Below, piece after piece: positions 9,151-18,400 of a DNA stretch of 64,000 nucleotides. Location of the stretch: contig NZ_CP028858.1 of NCBI RefSeq assembly GCF_003058365.1, positions 124,001 through 188,000 on the forward strand. The letters run 5' to 3'. The stretch comes from Halococcoides cellulosivorans. GTDB taxonomy: Archaea > Halobacteriota > Halobacteria > Halobacteriales > Haloarculaceae. Below the pieces are notes generated by a model. That model worked only from the letters and a program-made list of their open reading frames with translations. It did no database searches and was not told where the DNA came from. Position 1 is the stretch's first letter. Each line of letters opens with the position of its first letter. Both the position numbers and the translations under genes were made by a program.

Positions 9151-10569
9151 ATGGTTCTGTCTCGACGCGACTATCTCGCCACGCTGGCGGCGGGCGCTGT
9201 GGGGGCAGTGGGCGGCTGCAGTCGTTCGGAGACAGGCGAGACCGTGACGCCGGTCGACGTGAACATTACGACAGAGCCACCGACCGAGACGACGCGGTCC
9301 ACGACTCGCGAGACGACTCCTGAACTGACGGGGGGCCAGTCGTGGCCAGCCCCGCGGTTCGGGCCCGGAAATACTGCCGCCAATCCAGGCGCTCTGGGGC
9401 CATACGGGGATTTCGAGACCGAGTGTACATTCACAGCGACGGACTGGCCGACGCCAGTCGAAGATACCGTCGTCGGCATCTCCACCGTCGCCGTCGACGA
9501 CGGGACAGGCTACGTCGCGAGAGTCGGGCCACATCTCGGGCACGAAACTGTCGCCTTCGATATCGACGACGGGACGGTTCTCTGGCGATCGCAGATGGAC
9601 CTCGATCCGGACGAACGAATCCTGGCCCACCCGTCGGCGTTCTCGACGACGGTCCACCTGACGACCACCGACGATCGGATCTACTCGACGATCCCTGGCG
9701 ATTTCCTGGAGGGCCCCGCGATCGTCGCGTTCGACCGCTCTGGTGCGCGACTGTGGACGCACGATCAGCGGTGGTCGACGGCTCTCCAGCGATACCGGGA
9801 CGGCATCGTCGTCGGACAGTCAGACGGTGCGCTGACGGCCATCGCCCGTGACGGGACCGTTCGCTGGCGAACTCAGGGTGTCGACGCCATCGATCGGGGA
9901 ATCGCCCCGCACGGGCCACCGGCCGTCACTGACAACCACGTCGTGACCACGGCGGGCGACTCGATCGTCGCGGTCGATCACGACGGTGACCGACAGTGGG
10001 TGCGGCAGTTCGACCTGCAGGACGGGTCCGGCCCGCAGACGTTCCATCGCAACGTCGTGGCTGGATCGGGGCTGTACGCCCTGCCCGCGACCCTGGGGTC
10101 GCTGATGTGTCTCGATCCCGCGACGGGGGAGACGCGATGGGTGGCCACGCCAAAACAGGGGTCGATCGACGAGGTGGCCGTCGGCGGCGACGAACGCGTC
10201 ACTGCAGCGGGCCGCGTTGGATTCGATCAGCTACCCGCGGTGGGCGACGGCCAGATCTACGTGACTGGTCGGGAGGAGGGGTCCGGCAGAGCCGAATATC
10301 CACGCTTCTACGCCCTCGACGCCGAGAGTGGGGATCTGGAATGGTTCTGTGACCTCCTGAGCGTTCCCACGACGCGTCCAGTGCTCGCGGATGGGCGGAT
10401 CTACGTCGGCCTCGAACGCGGCGAATTCGTCGCGGTCGGTATCGCAAACCGATCGATTACGGCGGTGCACGCCGGGCGGACGCGTCTGTTCGGAGACTGG
10501 ATGGCGGTCGTCGGGCGCCGCCTGATCGTCGCCTCGGACGAGACTGTCCGCATCGGCGGTCCGCCGTAA
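9151..10569 (+). CDS. Tat lipoprotein with PQQ-like beta-propeller
   Basis: 472 residues, secreted and lipid-anchored. A twin-arginine signal SRRDYLATLAAGAVGAVGG ends in a lipobox cysteine, followed by a Thr-rich linker. The rest is PQQ-type propeller blades: FDIDDGTVLWRSQMD, AIARDGTVRWRTQG, CLDPATGETRWVATP, YALDAESGDLEWFC. The start at ATG 9151 places the RR motif at residues 4-5. No enzymatic residues are evident, so a surface scaffold or sensor is as likely as a dehydrogenase. It is followed 25 bp later by the convergent DUF5790-like gene. Confidence 0.8.
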   Translation: MVLSRRDYLATLAAGAVGAVGGCSRSETGETVTPVDVNITTEPPTETTRSTTRETTPELTGGQSWPAPRFGPGNTAANPGALGPYGDFETECTFTATDWPTPVEDTVVGISTVAVDDGTGYVARVGPHLGHETVAFDIDDGTVLWRSQMDLDPDERILAHPSAFSTTVHLTTTDDRIYSTIPGDFLEGPAIVAFDRSGARLWTHDQRWSTALQRYRDGIVVGQSDGALTAIARDGTVRWRTQGVDAIDRGIAPHGPPAVTDNHVVTTAGDSIVAVDHDGDRQWVRQFDLQDGSGPQTFHRNVVAGSGLYALPATLGSLMCLDPATGETRWVATPKQGSIDEVAVGGDERVTAAGRVGFDQLPAVGDGQIYVTGREEGSGRAEYPRFYALDAESGDLEWFCDLLSVPTTRPVLADGRIYVGLERGEFVAVGIANRSITAVHAGRTRLFGDWMAVVGRRLIVASDETVRIGGPP

Positions 10570-10594
10570 CCGCCCAGTGGCAACTGCGGGCCGC

Positions 10595-10990
10595 TCACTC
10601 GTCGTCCGCGTCGTCGAGTTCGCCGCGGATCTGCGGGAGCGTACTCGCCAACTCGCCGGCCTGCTCGTGGGCGGTCTCGACCGAGTCGATCAACTCCTCG
10701 ACGCGTTCGATCTCCGCGGCGAGGTCGTCGCCGTCCTCGAACGCGTCGGCGCGCTCGCCCATGGTGTACCACTTCTTGGCGTCGTAGAGGTGATCTGTGG
10801 CCTCGCCGACGTCCAGTGCGGACCGAAGCCCGTTGAGCACGCCCAGCGCGTTGTCGGCCTCGACATCCCAGATCGCGTCGGCCTCTGGCAGCGCCGCGCG
10901 AGCGAGTTCGAGGCTGTCCTCGACGTCGGTGCGCATCTCGGTGGCGGCCTCGCCGAACAAATCGTCGTCGCCCAGTGTCGCCTGACTCAT
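10595..10990 (-). CDS. DUF5790-family protein
   Basis: 131-residue acidic, all-helical cytoplasmic protein starting MSQATLGDDDLFGEAATEMR. Segments ADNALGVLNGLRSALDVG and AKKWYTMGERADAFEDGDDL match my memory of the haloarchaea-specific DUF5790 family. A coiled-coil-like C-terminal half runs from residue 85. A TATA-like ttttaag lies about 28 bp upstream. Function unknown. Confidence 0.8.
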   Translation of the reverse strand: MSQATLGDDDLFGEAATEMRTDVEDSLELARAALPEADAIWDVEADNALGVLNGLRSALDVGEATDHLYDAKKWYTMGERADAFEDGDDLAAEIERVEELIDSVETAHEQAGELASTLPQIRGELDDADDE

Positions 10991-11066
10991 GTGTCAAAGT
11001 CGCGGGGCCGATCGCTTAAAAGATAGCCGGAGAGCGGAAGTGAAATCTTGCTGTGCGATGGCTGTG

Positions 11067-11987
11067 TTACCGATTTGCGAGCGGGTCGAGGTCGGGGCTG
11101 ACCCCGCCGAGCACGCTCATCGGGTAGTACCGCAGTGCCGTCTCGATGGGCACTTCGACGGTCGCGACGATCACGGCGAGCGCGATCAGCGCCAGGCCCG
11201 CGTAGCCGACGCCCAGCGCGACAAGTACCGCCGACGCGTGGCCGAGAACGATCCAGCCACCGATCAGCGGGACGGCGAGCACGCCCGCCGTCAGCCAGAG
11301 CACCGTCGAGCGGACCATGTTCGCGAGCTGTGTGAGCGCGAGCATGACGACCGCGTAGATGCCGTACTCCTCGAGCGACGCTCGAATCGAGCCGATAAGT
11401 CGTCGCCACCCGGTGATCGGGCCGCAGTCCTCGACGATCATGATCGGGACGACGAACTCCCGGGTGAACCCCTGGACGAGCGCGGCCGGGATCGACACGG
11501 CCATCACGAGCGGCCAGACGAGCACGAACAGCGCGCCGCTCGCCTCGACGCCGGCCGCCATTCCGGAGAGTACGAGCAGGTACGGGGCCATCACGACGAC
11601 GGAGACGATCGTTCCGAGGACGACCCGGAACCCGAACAGCCAGAGGCCGTGGCGGAGATAGCGCCTTGCGTCCGCCCGGATCGCGACCCGATCGCTCCGG
11701 AGCGCTTCGATGAACGCGAACTCGGCGATCGACGACGCCAGGATCAGCCCGATCGCGCCGCCGATCGCGACGGCGATGGCGACGTACGCGCCCGCTGGCT
11801 GCAGTCCCAGGAGTTCGCCGACGGCGATCGGCGCGAGTGCCCCCGCGGTGAGGATCAGCCCGCCGCCCTGGCCGACGAGGACCAGCAGTGCGATCAGGCC
11901 CGTCCACTCGCTGCGCTCGACCGGTCGAAGCCGGTCGCTCGCCAGGTCGATCGCCGCCGAGAGGCCGTCGATCGCTGCATAGCTCAT
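11067..11987 (-). CDS. Multi-pass membrane protein, uncharacterised
   Basis: 306 residues with about seven or eight membrane helices, starting MSYAAIDGLSAAIDLA (an alternative ATG four codons upstream is possible). The middle contains VVPIMIVEDCGPITGWRRL, the same P-x-x-I-V-x-D-x-G-P pattern seen in the paralogues at 3274-4871, so it probably belongs to the same broad membrane fold. The hydrophilic ends are short. No transport or catalytic motif is visible. It stands alone, with unrelated genes on either side. Confidence 0.7.
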   Translation of the reverse strand: MSYAAIDGLSAAIDLASDRLRPVERSEWTGLIALLVLVGQGGGLILTAGALAPIAVGELLGLQPAGAYVAIAVAIGGAIGLILASSIAEFAFIEALRSDRVAIRADARRYLRHGLWLFGFRVVLGTIVSVVVMAPYLLVLSGMAAGVEASGALFVLVWPLVMAVSIPAALVQGFTREFVVPIMIVEDCGPITGWRRLIGSIRASLEEYGIYAVVMLALTQLANMVRSTVLWLTAGVLAVPLIGGWIVLGHASAVLVALGVGYAGLALIALAVIVATVEVPIETALRYYPMSVLGGVSPDLDPLANR

Positions 11988-12066
11988 ACTGATGCTCACA
12001 CCGGGGGCCCCAAAATGCCCGTGGAAACGGCGACCGACTCGCCGGCCGGGCCCCGCTCGCCCGACG

Positions 12067-12453
12067 CTACACTGGCTCGACCCGTTCGACGCGCATCCGT
12101 GGATAGCCGTCCTCGTCGGCCATCCGGGCGATCACGCGGGTCTCGTCGGTCACGATCTCGACCTCGACGGTCGCAAAGTCGCCGGTGAACTCCGTATAGC
12201 CCCACTCGGTCGTGGCCCGCGCGACCGCTTCGTCGTCGATGTCGATGGTGACACCCTCACAGAACGGCTGATTCGCGATCGCGCTCTCGATGGCGCGAGC
12301 CAGGTCGTCGGCGCTCGCGGGGCTGATCGGCGTGCCCGCGAACTGGTGGTAGAGCGCACCCAGCTTGATGCCCGCCTCGAAACACGCACTCTCGGCGGCA
12401 GTCGGGCCCCTGTCACTGACTCTGTCGCCGTCTTCGGGATCGGCGTCGTCCAT
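12067..12453 (-). CDS. mptD: Archaeal dihydroneopterin aldolase MptD
   Basis: 128 residues. The conserved block AAESACFEAGIKLGALYHQF, then NQPFCEGVTIDI and a C-terminal DEDGYPRMRVERV, are the pattern of archaeal MptD. That enzyme cleaves 7,8-dihydroneopterin to 6-hydroxymethyl-dihydropterin for tetrahydrofolate or methanopterin synthesis. The ATG at 12453 (MDDADPEDGD) was chosen over 45 further open codons because the upstream part overlaps the promoter of the divergent azf gene. Size and motif order fit the family well. Confidence 0.8.
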   Translation of the reverse strand: MDDADPEDGDRVSDRGPTAAESACFEAGIKLGALYHQFAGTPISPASADDLARAIESAIANQPFCEGVTIDIDDEAVARATTEWGYTEFTGDFATVEVEIVTDETRVIARMADEDGYPRMRVERVEPV

Positions 12454-12535
12454 ACCGCCGATCGGTGGGCCGGGCCCGAGAAGGTTCGGTCCGAACCACA
12501 TCATACTTACTGACCGCTCGCGGATGTCCACCCGA

Positions 12536-13297
12536 ATGGACGAGCCGGTCTTGCTCACGGGTGCCGGTGGCCGGGTCGCCGAGGCCATCCTCGAAGGGCT
12601 GGCCGACGACTACGAGTGGAAACTCCTCCTTCACAGCCCGCCGACCGAGGAGCCCGATCACGAGTTCATCGTCGGTGACGTCACCGACGAGTCGACCGTT
12701 CGGGAGGCCGTCGCGGGCGTCGAGGCGATCATCCACCTCGCGGGCGATCCCCGGCCCGAGGCGTCCTGGGAGAGTGTGCTGACCAACAACATCGACGGCA
12801 CCCAGAAGATGTACGAAGCGGCGGTCGCCGCCGGCGTCGATCGGTTCGTCTACGCCTCCTCGAACCACGCCGTCGGCGCGTTCGAGACGCCCGATCGCAC
12901 CCCCGAGATGTACCGTCCCGACGACGACTTCCTGCTCGACGGCACGGAGTTCCCCCGCCCGGGCAACCACTACGGGATCTCGAAGGCCACTGGCGAGGTC
13001 ATCGGCCGATACTACCACGACGAGTACGATCTGTCGGTCTGTAACGTCCGGATCGGCAACCTCACGCGTGGCCACCCGCCGATCGACTACGAGCGCGGGC
13101 AGGCGATGTGGCTCTCCTATCCCGACTGTGCGCACCTCCACCAGCGCACGCTCGAAGCCGACTACGAGTTCGAAATCGTTTACGGCATCAGCGACAACGA
13201 TCGCAAGTACTACTCGATCGAGCGGGCCCGCGAGGCGCTGGACTACGAGCCACAGGACAACAGCGCGGAGTGGGACGGCGAACAGAAGGTCGCGTAA
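12536..13297 (+). CDS. azf: NAD-dependent glucose-6-phosphate dehydrogenase, extended SDR
   Basis: 253-residue extended short-chain dehydrogenase. The Rossmann motif is LLTGAGGRVAEAI, with AIIHLAGDPRP, the catalytic Y-x3-K in HYGISKATGE, and the diagnostic stretches ASSNHAVGAFETPDRTPEMY and EIVYGISDNDRKYYS. These match Azf (archaeal zwischenferment) of Haloferax, an enzyme of the oxidative pentose phosphate pathway in haloarchaea. A related uronate dehydrogenase function cannot be fully excluded. The start MDEPVLLTG at 12536 is preferred to the ATG four codons upstream. It is the last clearly core gene before the accessory island. Confidence 0.75.
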   Translation: MDEPVLLTGAGGRVAEAILEGLADDYEWKLLLHSPPTEEPDHEFIVGDVTDESTVREAVAGVEAIIHLAGDPRPEASWESVLTNNIDGTQKMYEAAVAAGVDRFVYASSNHAVGAFETPDRTPEMYRPDDDFLLDGTEFPRPGNHYGISKATGEVIGRYYHDEYDLSVCNVRIGNLTRGHPPIDYERGQAMWLSYPDCAHLHQRTLEADYEFEIVYGISDNDRKYYSIERAREALDYEPQDNSAEWDGEQKVA

Positions 13298-13336
13298 GGA
13301 CTCCCGACCACGAAACGGAGTATCCCGTCCCAAACA

Positions 13337-13344
13337 GATTTATT
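13337..13344 (+). promoter_or_regulatory. TATA box of the 13368 two-gene operon
   Basis: gatttatt sits about 27 bp before the ATG at 13368, giving a leaderless or nearly leaderless transcript for the overlapping gene pair. Confidence 0.45.
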
Positions 13345-13367
13345 CCGTTTCGGCCCGTACGAACCCC

Positions 13368-13937
13368 ATGGACGATCCAGAGCAGCGGGCGAGCGCCGAG
13401 GAGCGCGCCGATCCACCCGATTTCGGTGCGCTGGTCCCACTGGACGAGGTCGTCCGCGGCGATCGGACGCGTGACGACTTCTACGAGGCGGTCCTCGCAC
13501 TCGACAGTCCGGCGACGGCGAGCGAGGTTGCCGGCCGCGCGGGCCACGGCGTCGACGCGGCACGCGAGTATCTCGACTGGTTCGAGCGCATGGGCATCGC
13601 AACTCGGGTTACGGAATCGCCGGCCACCTACGAACGGAACCAGGCGTATCTGAACTGGCGGCGGGTCCAGCGCCTCCGGGAGGAGTACCCGAGGGAGCGA
13701 CTCGTCGAGTTGCTCCAGACCGAATCGGACCGTATCGAGACGTTCCGTAGCGAATTCGATGCCAGGTCACCGGACGCCGTCTCGATAACGGCGGTGGCCG
13801 AATCGACCGACCGAACCGTCGAGGACGTCTGGGAGCGCGTCTCCGCGTGGCGAACGGCCCGCCGTCGGGTGGCGCTGCTCGAACGAGCCCTCGCGTCGGG
13901 GGCCGACGACGCGGCGGACCAGCCCTCGCCCGCATGA
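13368..13937 (+). CDS. Winged-helix protein (DUF7342-like), putative antitoxin/regulator
   Basis: 189 residues. The first half (FYEAVLALDSPATASEVAGRAG...AREYLDWFERMGIATRV) is a winged-helix DNA-binding domain, and the second half is a long helical region. It matches my memory of haloarchaeal DUF7342 proteins, which are encoded just upstream of a TumE-like protein. The stop overlaps the next ATG (ATGA at 13934), indicating translational coupling. I infer a regulator or antitoxin role from this arrangement; no toxin function has been shown here. Confidence 0.65.
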   Translation: MDDPEQRASAEERADPPDFGALVPLDEVVRGDRTRDDFYEAVLALDSPATASEVAGRAGHGVDAAREYLDWFERMGIATRVTESPATYERNQAYLNWRRVQRLREEYPRERLVELLQTESDRIETFRSEFDARSPDAVSITAVAESTDRTVEDVWERVSAWRTARRRVALLERALASGADDAADQPSPA

Positions 13938-14365
13938 GCGAAGACGACTCCGACGCGGTCGGTGCCCCGGTCGATTTCGACCGACTGGATGTCATCCGAG
14001 ACCGGTTTGCGAGCGACGACCGATTCACTCGCATCGAGGCCCAGCCAGACGTTGCGCCCGATCGACTGGTGTGTGTTTACGACGATCGATGGTACCCCGA
14101 TCACGTCGAATCCGCCCGTCTCGACGTGGTCTGGTACGAAAACGGAGACTTCTCGATCCACTACCACGAAGGTTACGAGTCGGAGAGTTTCGATCACCGG
14201 TGGGACCGACATCCGTCCGACCACAATGTCAGAGATCACGTTCATGAGGGGCCAGCGGCCCCGACGCCCGGGACTGACGCGTCCCATCCCGGAGATTGGC
14301 GGGACGTTCTCTCGATGGTGCTGTCCGAAATCGAAGATCGACAACGCGCCTTTTGGGAGTCCTGA
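13934..14365 (+). CDS. TumE/DUF6516-like protein, putative toxin partner
   Basis: 143 residues. The conserved core is LDVVWYENGDFSIHYHEGY followed by FDHRWDRHPSDHNVRDHVH, a histidine-rich pattern like the DUF6516/TumE family of the TumE-TumA toxin-antitoxin systems. The His-rich loop suggests metal- or nucleic-acid-dependent catalysis, which is inference. It overlaps the preceding winged-helix gene by 4 bp, and 49 bp downstream begins a second, VapBC-type module. Confidence 0.55.
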   Translation: MSEDDSDAVGAPVDFDRLDVIRDRFASDDRFTRIEAQPDVAPDRLVCVYDDRWYPDHVESARLDVVWYENGDFSIHYHEGYESESFDHRWDRHPSDHNVRDHVHEGPAAPTPGTDASHPGDWRDVLSMVLSEIEDRQRAFWES

Positions 14366-14381
14366 CCTGCCCCTCGTAGAA

Positions 14382-14388
14382 ACATATA
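14382..14388 (+). promoter_or_regulatory. TATA box of vapB-vapC
   Basis: acatata lies about 30 bp before the ATG at 14415, consistent with a leaderless transcript of the antitoxin-toxin pair. Confidence 0.5.
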
Positions 14389-14414
14389 CGGCGTCGCATC
14401 CACTACCCAGGAGT

Positions 14415-14708
14415 ATGGCGACGTCGGTGAAAATCGGGACCGACACCAAAGACAAACTCGAACAGCTCCAGGCGCAAATCAAACTCGAAACGGGCCGAAA
14501 AGTGACCCAGCAGGCGCTGCTCGACCGGATCGTCAGCCAGTCGTTCGCGTCGAAAGCGGCCCTGATCGACTCGTTTCGCGACGAGTTCGACGGGCTGCCC
14601 GATTCGGAGATCGATCAGTTCCTCGGGGAGACGTTTGCGTCCGGATCACCGATCGACGAATCGGACGTGGATCGGGTGCTCTACGAGGACGAGGCCGGGA
14701 ACGAATGA
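14415..14708 (+). CDS. VapB-type antitoxin
   Basis: 97 residues starting MATSVKIGTDTKDKLEQL, a ribbon-helix-helix-like beginning (beta strand SVKIGTDT then helix), followed by the helix GRKVTQQALLDRIVSQ and an acidic C-terminal tail suited to blocking a PIN active site. It overlaps the PIN-domain toxin gene by 4 bp (ATGA at 14705), the typical vapBC order. It probably also represses its own promoter, although no operator was identified. Confidence 0.75.
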   Translation: MATSVKIGTDTKDKLEQLQAQIKLETGRKVTQQALLDRIVSQSFASKAALIDSFRDEFDGLPDSEIDQFLGETFASGSPIDESDVDRVLYEDEAGNE

Positions 14709-15130
14709 GCGTCATCGTCGATACGGGTGTCTGTTACGCCCACCACGACGAAGACGTCCCCCGTCACGACACCGCTCAAGCGGCGATGCGTCGCGTTCTC
14801 GCCGGTGAGTACGGCCAACCCTTCGTCTCTGAGTACGTCTTCGACGAGACGGTGACACTGACCCGCGCCCGGACCGGTCGATACGCAGACGCCAGGCGCG
14901 TGGCCGACCACCTCGATGGATCCGCGAGTCCGTTCGAACTGCTCGTCGTCGACGAGCACACCTTCCAGCAAGCCAGGGACGTATTCGATCGATACGACGA
15001 TCACGACTTGAGTTTCACCGACGCGACGACGATCGCGCTGGCCCAGGATCGCGAGATCGACCACGTCCTCGCGTTCGACGACGACTTCGACGGGATCGTC
15101 GATCGGTTGGACCCCGATCGACTCGTGTAA
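14705..15130 (+). CDS. vapC: PIN-domain ribonuclease toxin VapC
   Basis: 141 residues. The PIN-fold acidic residues are visible: Asp6 in IVDTGVCY, Glu near 48 in EYVFDETV, Asp near 98 in [10 protein letters not shown], and Asp near 116 in [10 protein letters not shown]. VapC toxins cleave tRNA or rRNA when freed from VapB. Start ATG overlaps the antitoxin stop. Immediately downstream lies a fragment of a second PIN-domain gene, so this spot has collected such modules. Confidence 0.82.
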   Translation: MSVIVDTGVCYAHHDEDVPRHDTAQAAMRRVLAGEYGQPFVSEYVFDETVTLTRARTGRYADARRVADHLDGSASPFELLVVDEHTFQQARDVFDRYDDHDLSFTDATTIALAQDREIDHVLAFDDDFDGIVDRLDPDRLV

Positions 15131-15175
15131 GGCGGCACGCAGTTTGGCCCCACGTCGCGACTCCAGGCGTGAATT

Positions 15176-15274
15176 CACCTCGCCACGGCCGTCGTTCACG
15201 ACGACTGTACGGTGCTCTATTCCGGCGATCCCGATTTTGCGGATCTCGACGAGATCGAGACGGTCGTCCTGTGA
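15176..15274 (+). pseudogene. C-terminal remnant of a second PIN-domain gene
   Basis: The frame 15176-15274 reads [18 protein letters not shown]...ETVVL and then stops. This is the typical last strand-helix-strand of a PIN domain (LATA helix, then LYSGDPDF). An in-frame stop lies just upstream at 15170 and there is no N-terminal part, so it is a decayed fragment. It does not match the end of the adjacent vapC closely, so it came from a different PIN gene. Confidence 0.55.
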
Positions 15275-15465
15275 CCGAGCCACGCGCCACTTCGTCGACG
15301 AGCACCGGGGCGACGACGCTGGGGGAATTCGCGGGCTGCAAGCTCATCGATCCTCTACGCCCCTGTCCGATGCCGACCCCTCACGATCGAACACATGGGA
15401 TATGTTTCTTTTTCGACCAGATGGATGGATTTATATACGACGTACTATTCACCGCTCGACAACAC
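15275..15465 (+). promoter_or_regulatory. Promoter region of the polymorphic toxin; TATA at 15430-15438
   Basis: No gene is seen between the PIN remnant and the effector start. tttatatac at 15430-15438 is a strong TATA box about 30 bp before the ATG at 15466, so the effector mRNA should have a leader of only a few bases. The open frame of the effector runs upstream to 15169 through this promoter, but that part is not coding. Confidence 0.6.
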
Positions 15466-18400
15466 ATGCGCCGTCAGGTCCGTCGTGGAGTCGCCGTGTT
15501 GTTCGCCGTCTTACTGGTTAGTACCGCCACTGTCGGTCCGGCACTCGCCGGACTGGGTGAGGACGCGTCCGAGCGCAGTCTCGCGGACGACCGACTCGCT
15601 GAGGAGTCGTCGACACTGAACACATCGGACCAGTCCACTACCCAGTCGTACGGCCCGAACCGGTCGGAACTCGAACCGATCGACGGAACCGTCCCGAAAG
15701 ACCCCAACGGTGACGGTCTGTACGAGGATATCAGCGGGGACGGGAGATGGGACTTCCCCGACGTCAACGCATTCTATGCATACTACGATACTCCTCCGGT
15801 CCAAAATCACACCGCCGCGTACGATTTCAACGGCGACGGTGAGGTCGATGCCGACGACGTGCAATCATTGTTGGAGGAGGTGTACGACGCCGACGGTGAC
15901 GGGCTGAATCACTCCGTCGAGCGCACCGCGCCGGGCGTCGTCAACACGTCGGTGATGGAAAACGACGGCACGTTCCCCGATCCCGACACGGACGGCGACG
16001 GCCAGCCGAACTTCCGTGACGAGGACAGCGACGGTGACGGCATTCCCGACGCCGAGGAGGGCACCGACGATACGGACGGCGACGGCCGCCCGAACTACGT
16101 CGACACCGACAGCGACGGTGACGGCATTCCCGACGCTCGCGAGGGGACGACCGACACTGACGGCGACGGCGTGCCGGACTACCTCGACCCCGACGACGAC
16201 GGCGACGGCGTCTCGACAGCCCGCGAACTCAATCTCACGCGCACCCACTCGCTCCCGCCGGACGTCGACTTCGACGGGCGGGTGAACTGGCGCGACCCCG
16301 ACGCCGACGGCGACGGCATTCCCGACGGCGAAGAGGCCGACACCGACAGCGACGGTGACGGCATTCCGGACTTCCTCGACGCGGACAGCGACAACGACGG
16401 CCTGCCCGATTACTACGAGGAGAGCGTCACCGGGACGGATCCCGCGAACAACGACAGCGCGTCGTCAGCGATCGACGACGCGGTCGGCAACAATGGCGTA
16501 ATCGACGGGCGCGAGGACTTCGACAGCGACGGCCTCTCGAACGCCCAGGAGTTCGCGGCCGGGACGGACCCGCTCGACGCGGACACCGACGGTGACAACC
16601 TCTCCGACGCAAGCGAGGTCCGGCGTGGCTGGCTCAACGCGACAGATAGCGACACCGACGGCGACGGCGTCCTCGACGGTGCGGAAGACCAGGACGGCGA
16701 CGGCCTGACGAACAGCGAAGAGGCCGACTTCGGGAGCGCGCTCCGGATCGCCGACACCGACGGCGACGGGCTGAACGACTCCGAAGAGCGCGCGCACGGC
16801 ACGAACGCGACGCTGATCGACAGCGATTCGGACGGCCTCGACGATCCCGCCGAACTGCGCATCGACGAGGTCGATCCCACCGATCCCGACACCGATGGCG
16901 ACGGCGTCGTGGACGGCAACGAGACGCTGACGACCGTCGCAACAGATGACGAGACGGGCGCACGCGTCGAAATCACCGGCCAGGGCGACGTGGCGAGCGC
17001 GGTCACCATCTCGGACGTCTCGGGCTCGGTCGGGCCGACCAACGGCACGGCGATCCGGGTGTCGAGCACGGTCCCGTACGACGAAGCGACGATCACGGTC
17101 CCGGTCGACGACTCGCTCGACGCGAGTGAGCGGGACGCCCTGGAGATCTATCGCTGGGACGGAACGGGCGACACGTCCTGGACGAGCGTCGGGTCGACGA
17201 GCGTCGACGCCGACGCGGGCACGATCTCCGCGACGGTCGAGGATTTGGGCTACGTCAAGCCCTACACCGGCAGCGTCGAGCGCTCGGTCGGAGTCGACGC
17301 GGCCGATCCGACGAATTTCGACAACACGACGACCGACGGCGAGGGCATCTACGAGGCCGAGGGCACGTCGATCCAGGTCAACACGAGCGAGAAGACGATC
17401 GGTGCGCCCTCGCCCGTGGAGTTCGATTCGCCGGCCGCCGCATCGGTCGGCGTCGACCTGACGCCGGCGGTGCCCGCGAGTGTCGACCGCGAAGTCGCCG
17501 CGGACGGCAGCGCGAACTACACGTCGATCCAGGCGGCGATCGACGACGCGGACGTGGGCGCGACGATCCTCGTCCGCGAGGGCACGTATCCCGAGGCGCT
17601 GACGATCGACAAGAGTGTCACGCTGGTCGGGCAGAAAGCGATCATCGAGAGTCCGACGGACGAAGACGCGATCGACGTGCGGACGAGCGCGACGATCAGC
17701 GGCGTGGAGATTCGGCCAACGGACGGCGCTGGTCTCGACGTGACTGATACGGCAGGCCACGTCGAACTCTCGAACAGCAAGGTCGCGGGCGCGGCGACTG
17801 GCGTCGAGGCGAACGGCTCAGAGGCGGACGTGACGCTGTCGAGTGTCGCATTCGTCGAGCGGACGCGCGACGGCTACGGCATTCGAGCGCACCAGTCCAG
17901 CGGCGACTGGACGCTGTCGAACGTCGCTTTCCGGAACAGCACGGCCGAGTCCGGTGGCACGGACCACACGATCAAGGCCGATCAGTCGAGTGGTGACTGG
18001 ACGCTTTCGACGGTCGAACTATCGGGGATCTACGCTGACGGCTCGACCGGTGACTGGACGGTCGAGGACGCCAAAATTGGATACACGACTGAAAAGGCGA
18101 TTTCTGGACACAGTTCGAGCGGCGACTGGACGATCAGAAACGTGGTGATCGAGCAGGTCTACCACGGAATCATCGCGACAAACGCCTCCGGGGCGTGGTC
18201 CGTCTCTGAAACCGACGTCACGGGAGCGTTTATGTATACCGAGGATCCCGTGGGGAACGGTCTCGCTCTCACCCGATTCAAGGGCTCAGCTTCGATCGAC
18301 GATGTCTCACTCAGCCGCGTCGAGGCCGGAATTAGAGCGAAACAATTCCAGGGTCGTGTCGAGGCGAGTGGACTTTCGATCGTGAACAACGATCGTGGAA

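Noticed and set aside
12365-12535. Upstream extension of the azf frame
   Set aside because: It overlaps the divergent mptD start and promoter; the family begins at MDEPVLLTG.
15169-15465. N-terminal extension of the effector frame to 15169
   Set aside because: It has no signal peptide, crosses the TATA box at 15430-15438 and overlaps the PIN remnant in another frame; the start at 15466 gives a clear Sec signal.
15960-16915. Dense short DNA repeats that could suggest a CRISPR array or minisatellite
   Set aside because: They are in frame and encode D-x-D-x-D-G calcium loops of TSP3 type; spacing is irregular and there are no unique spacers or cas genes.
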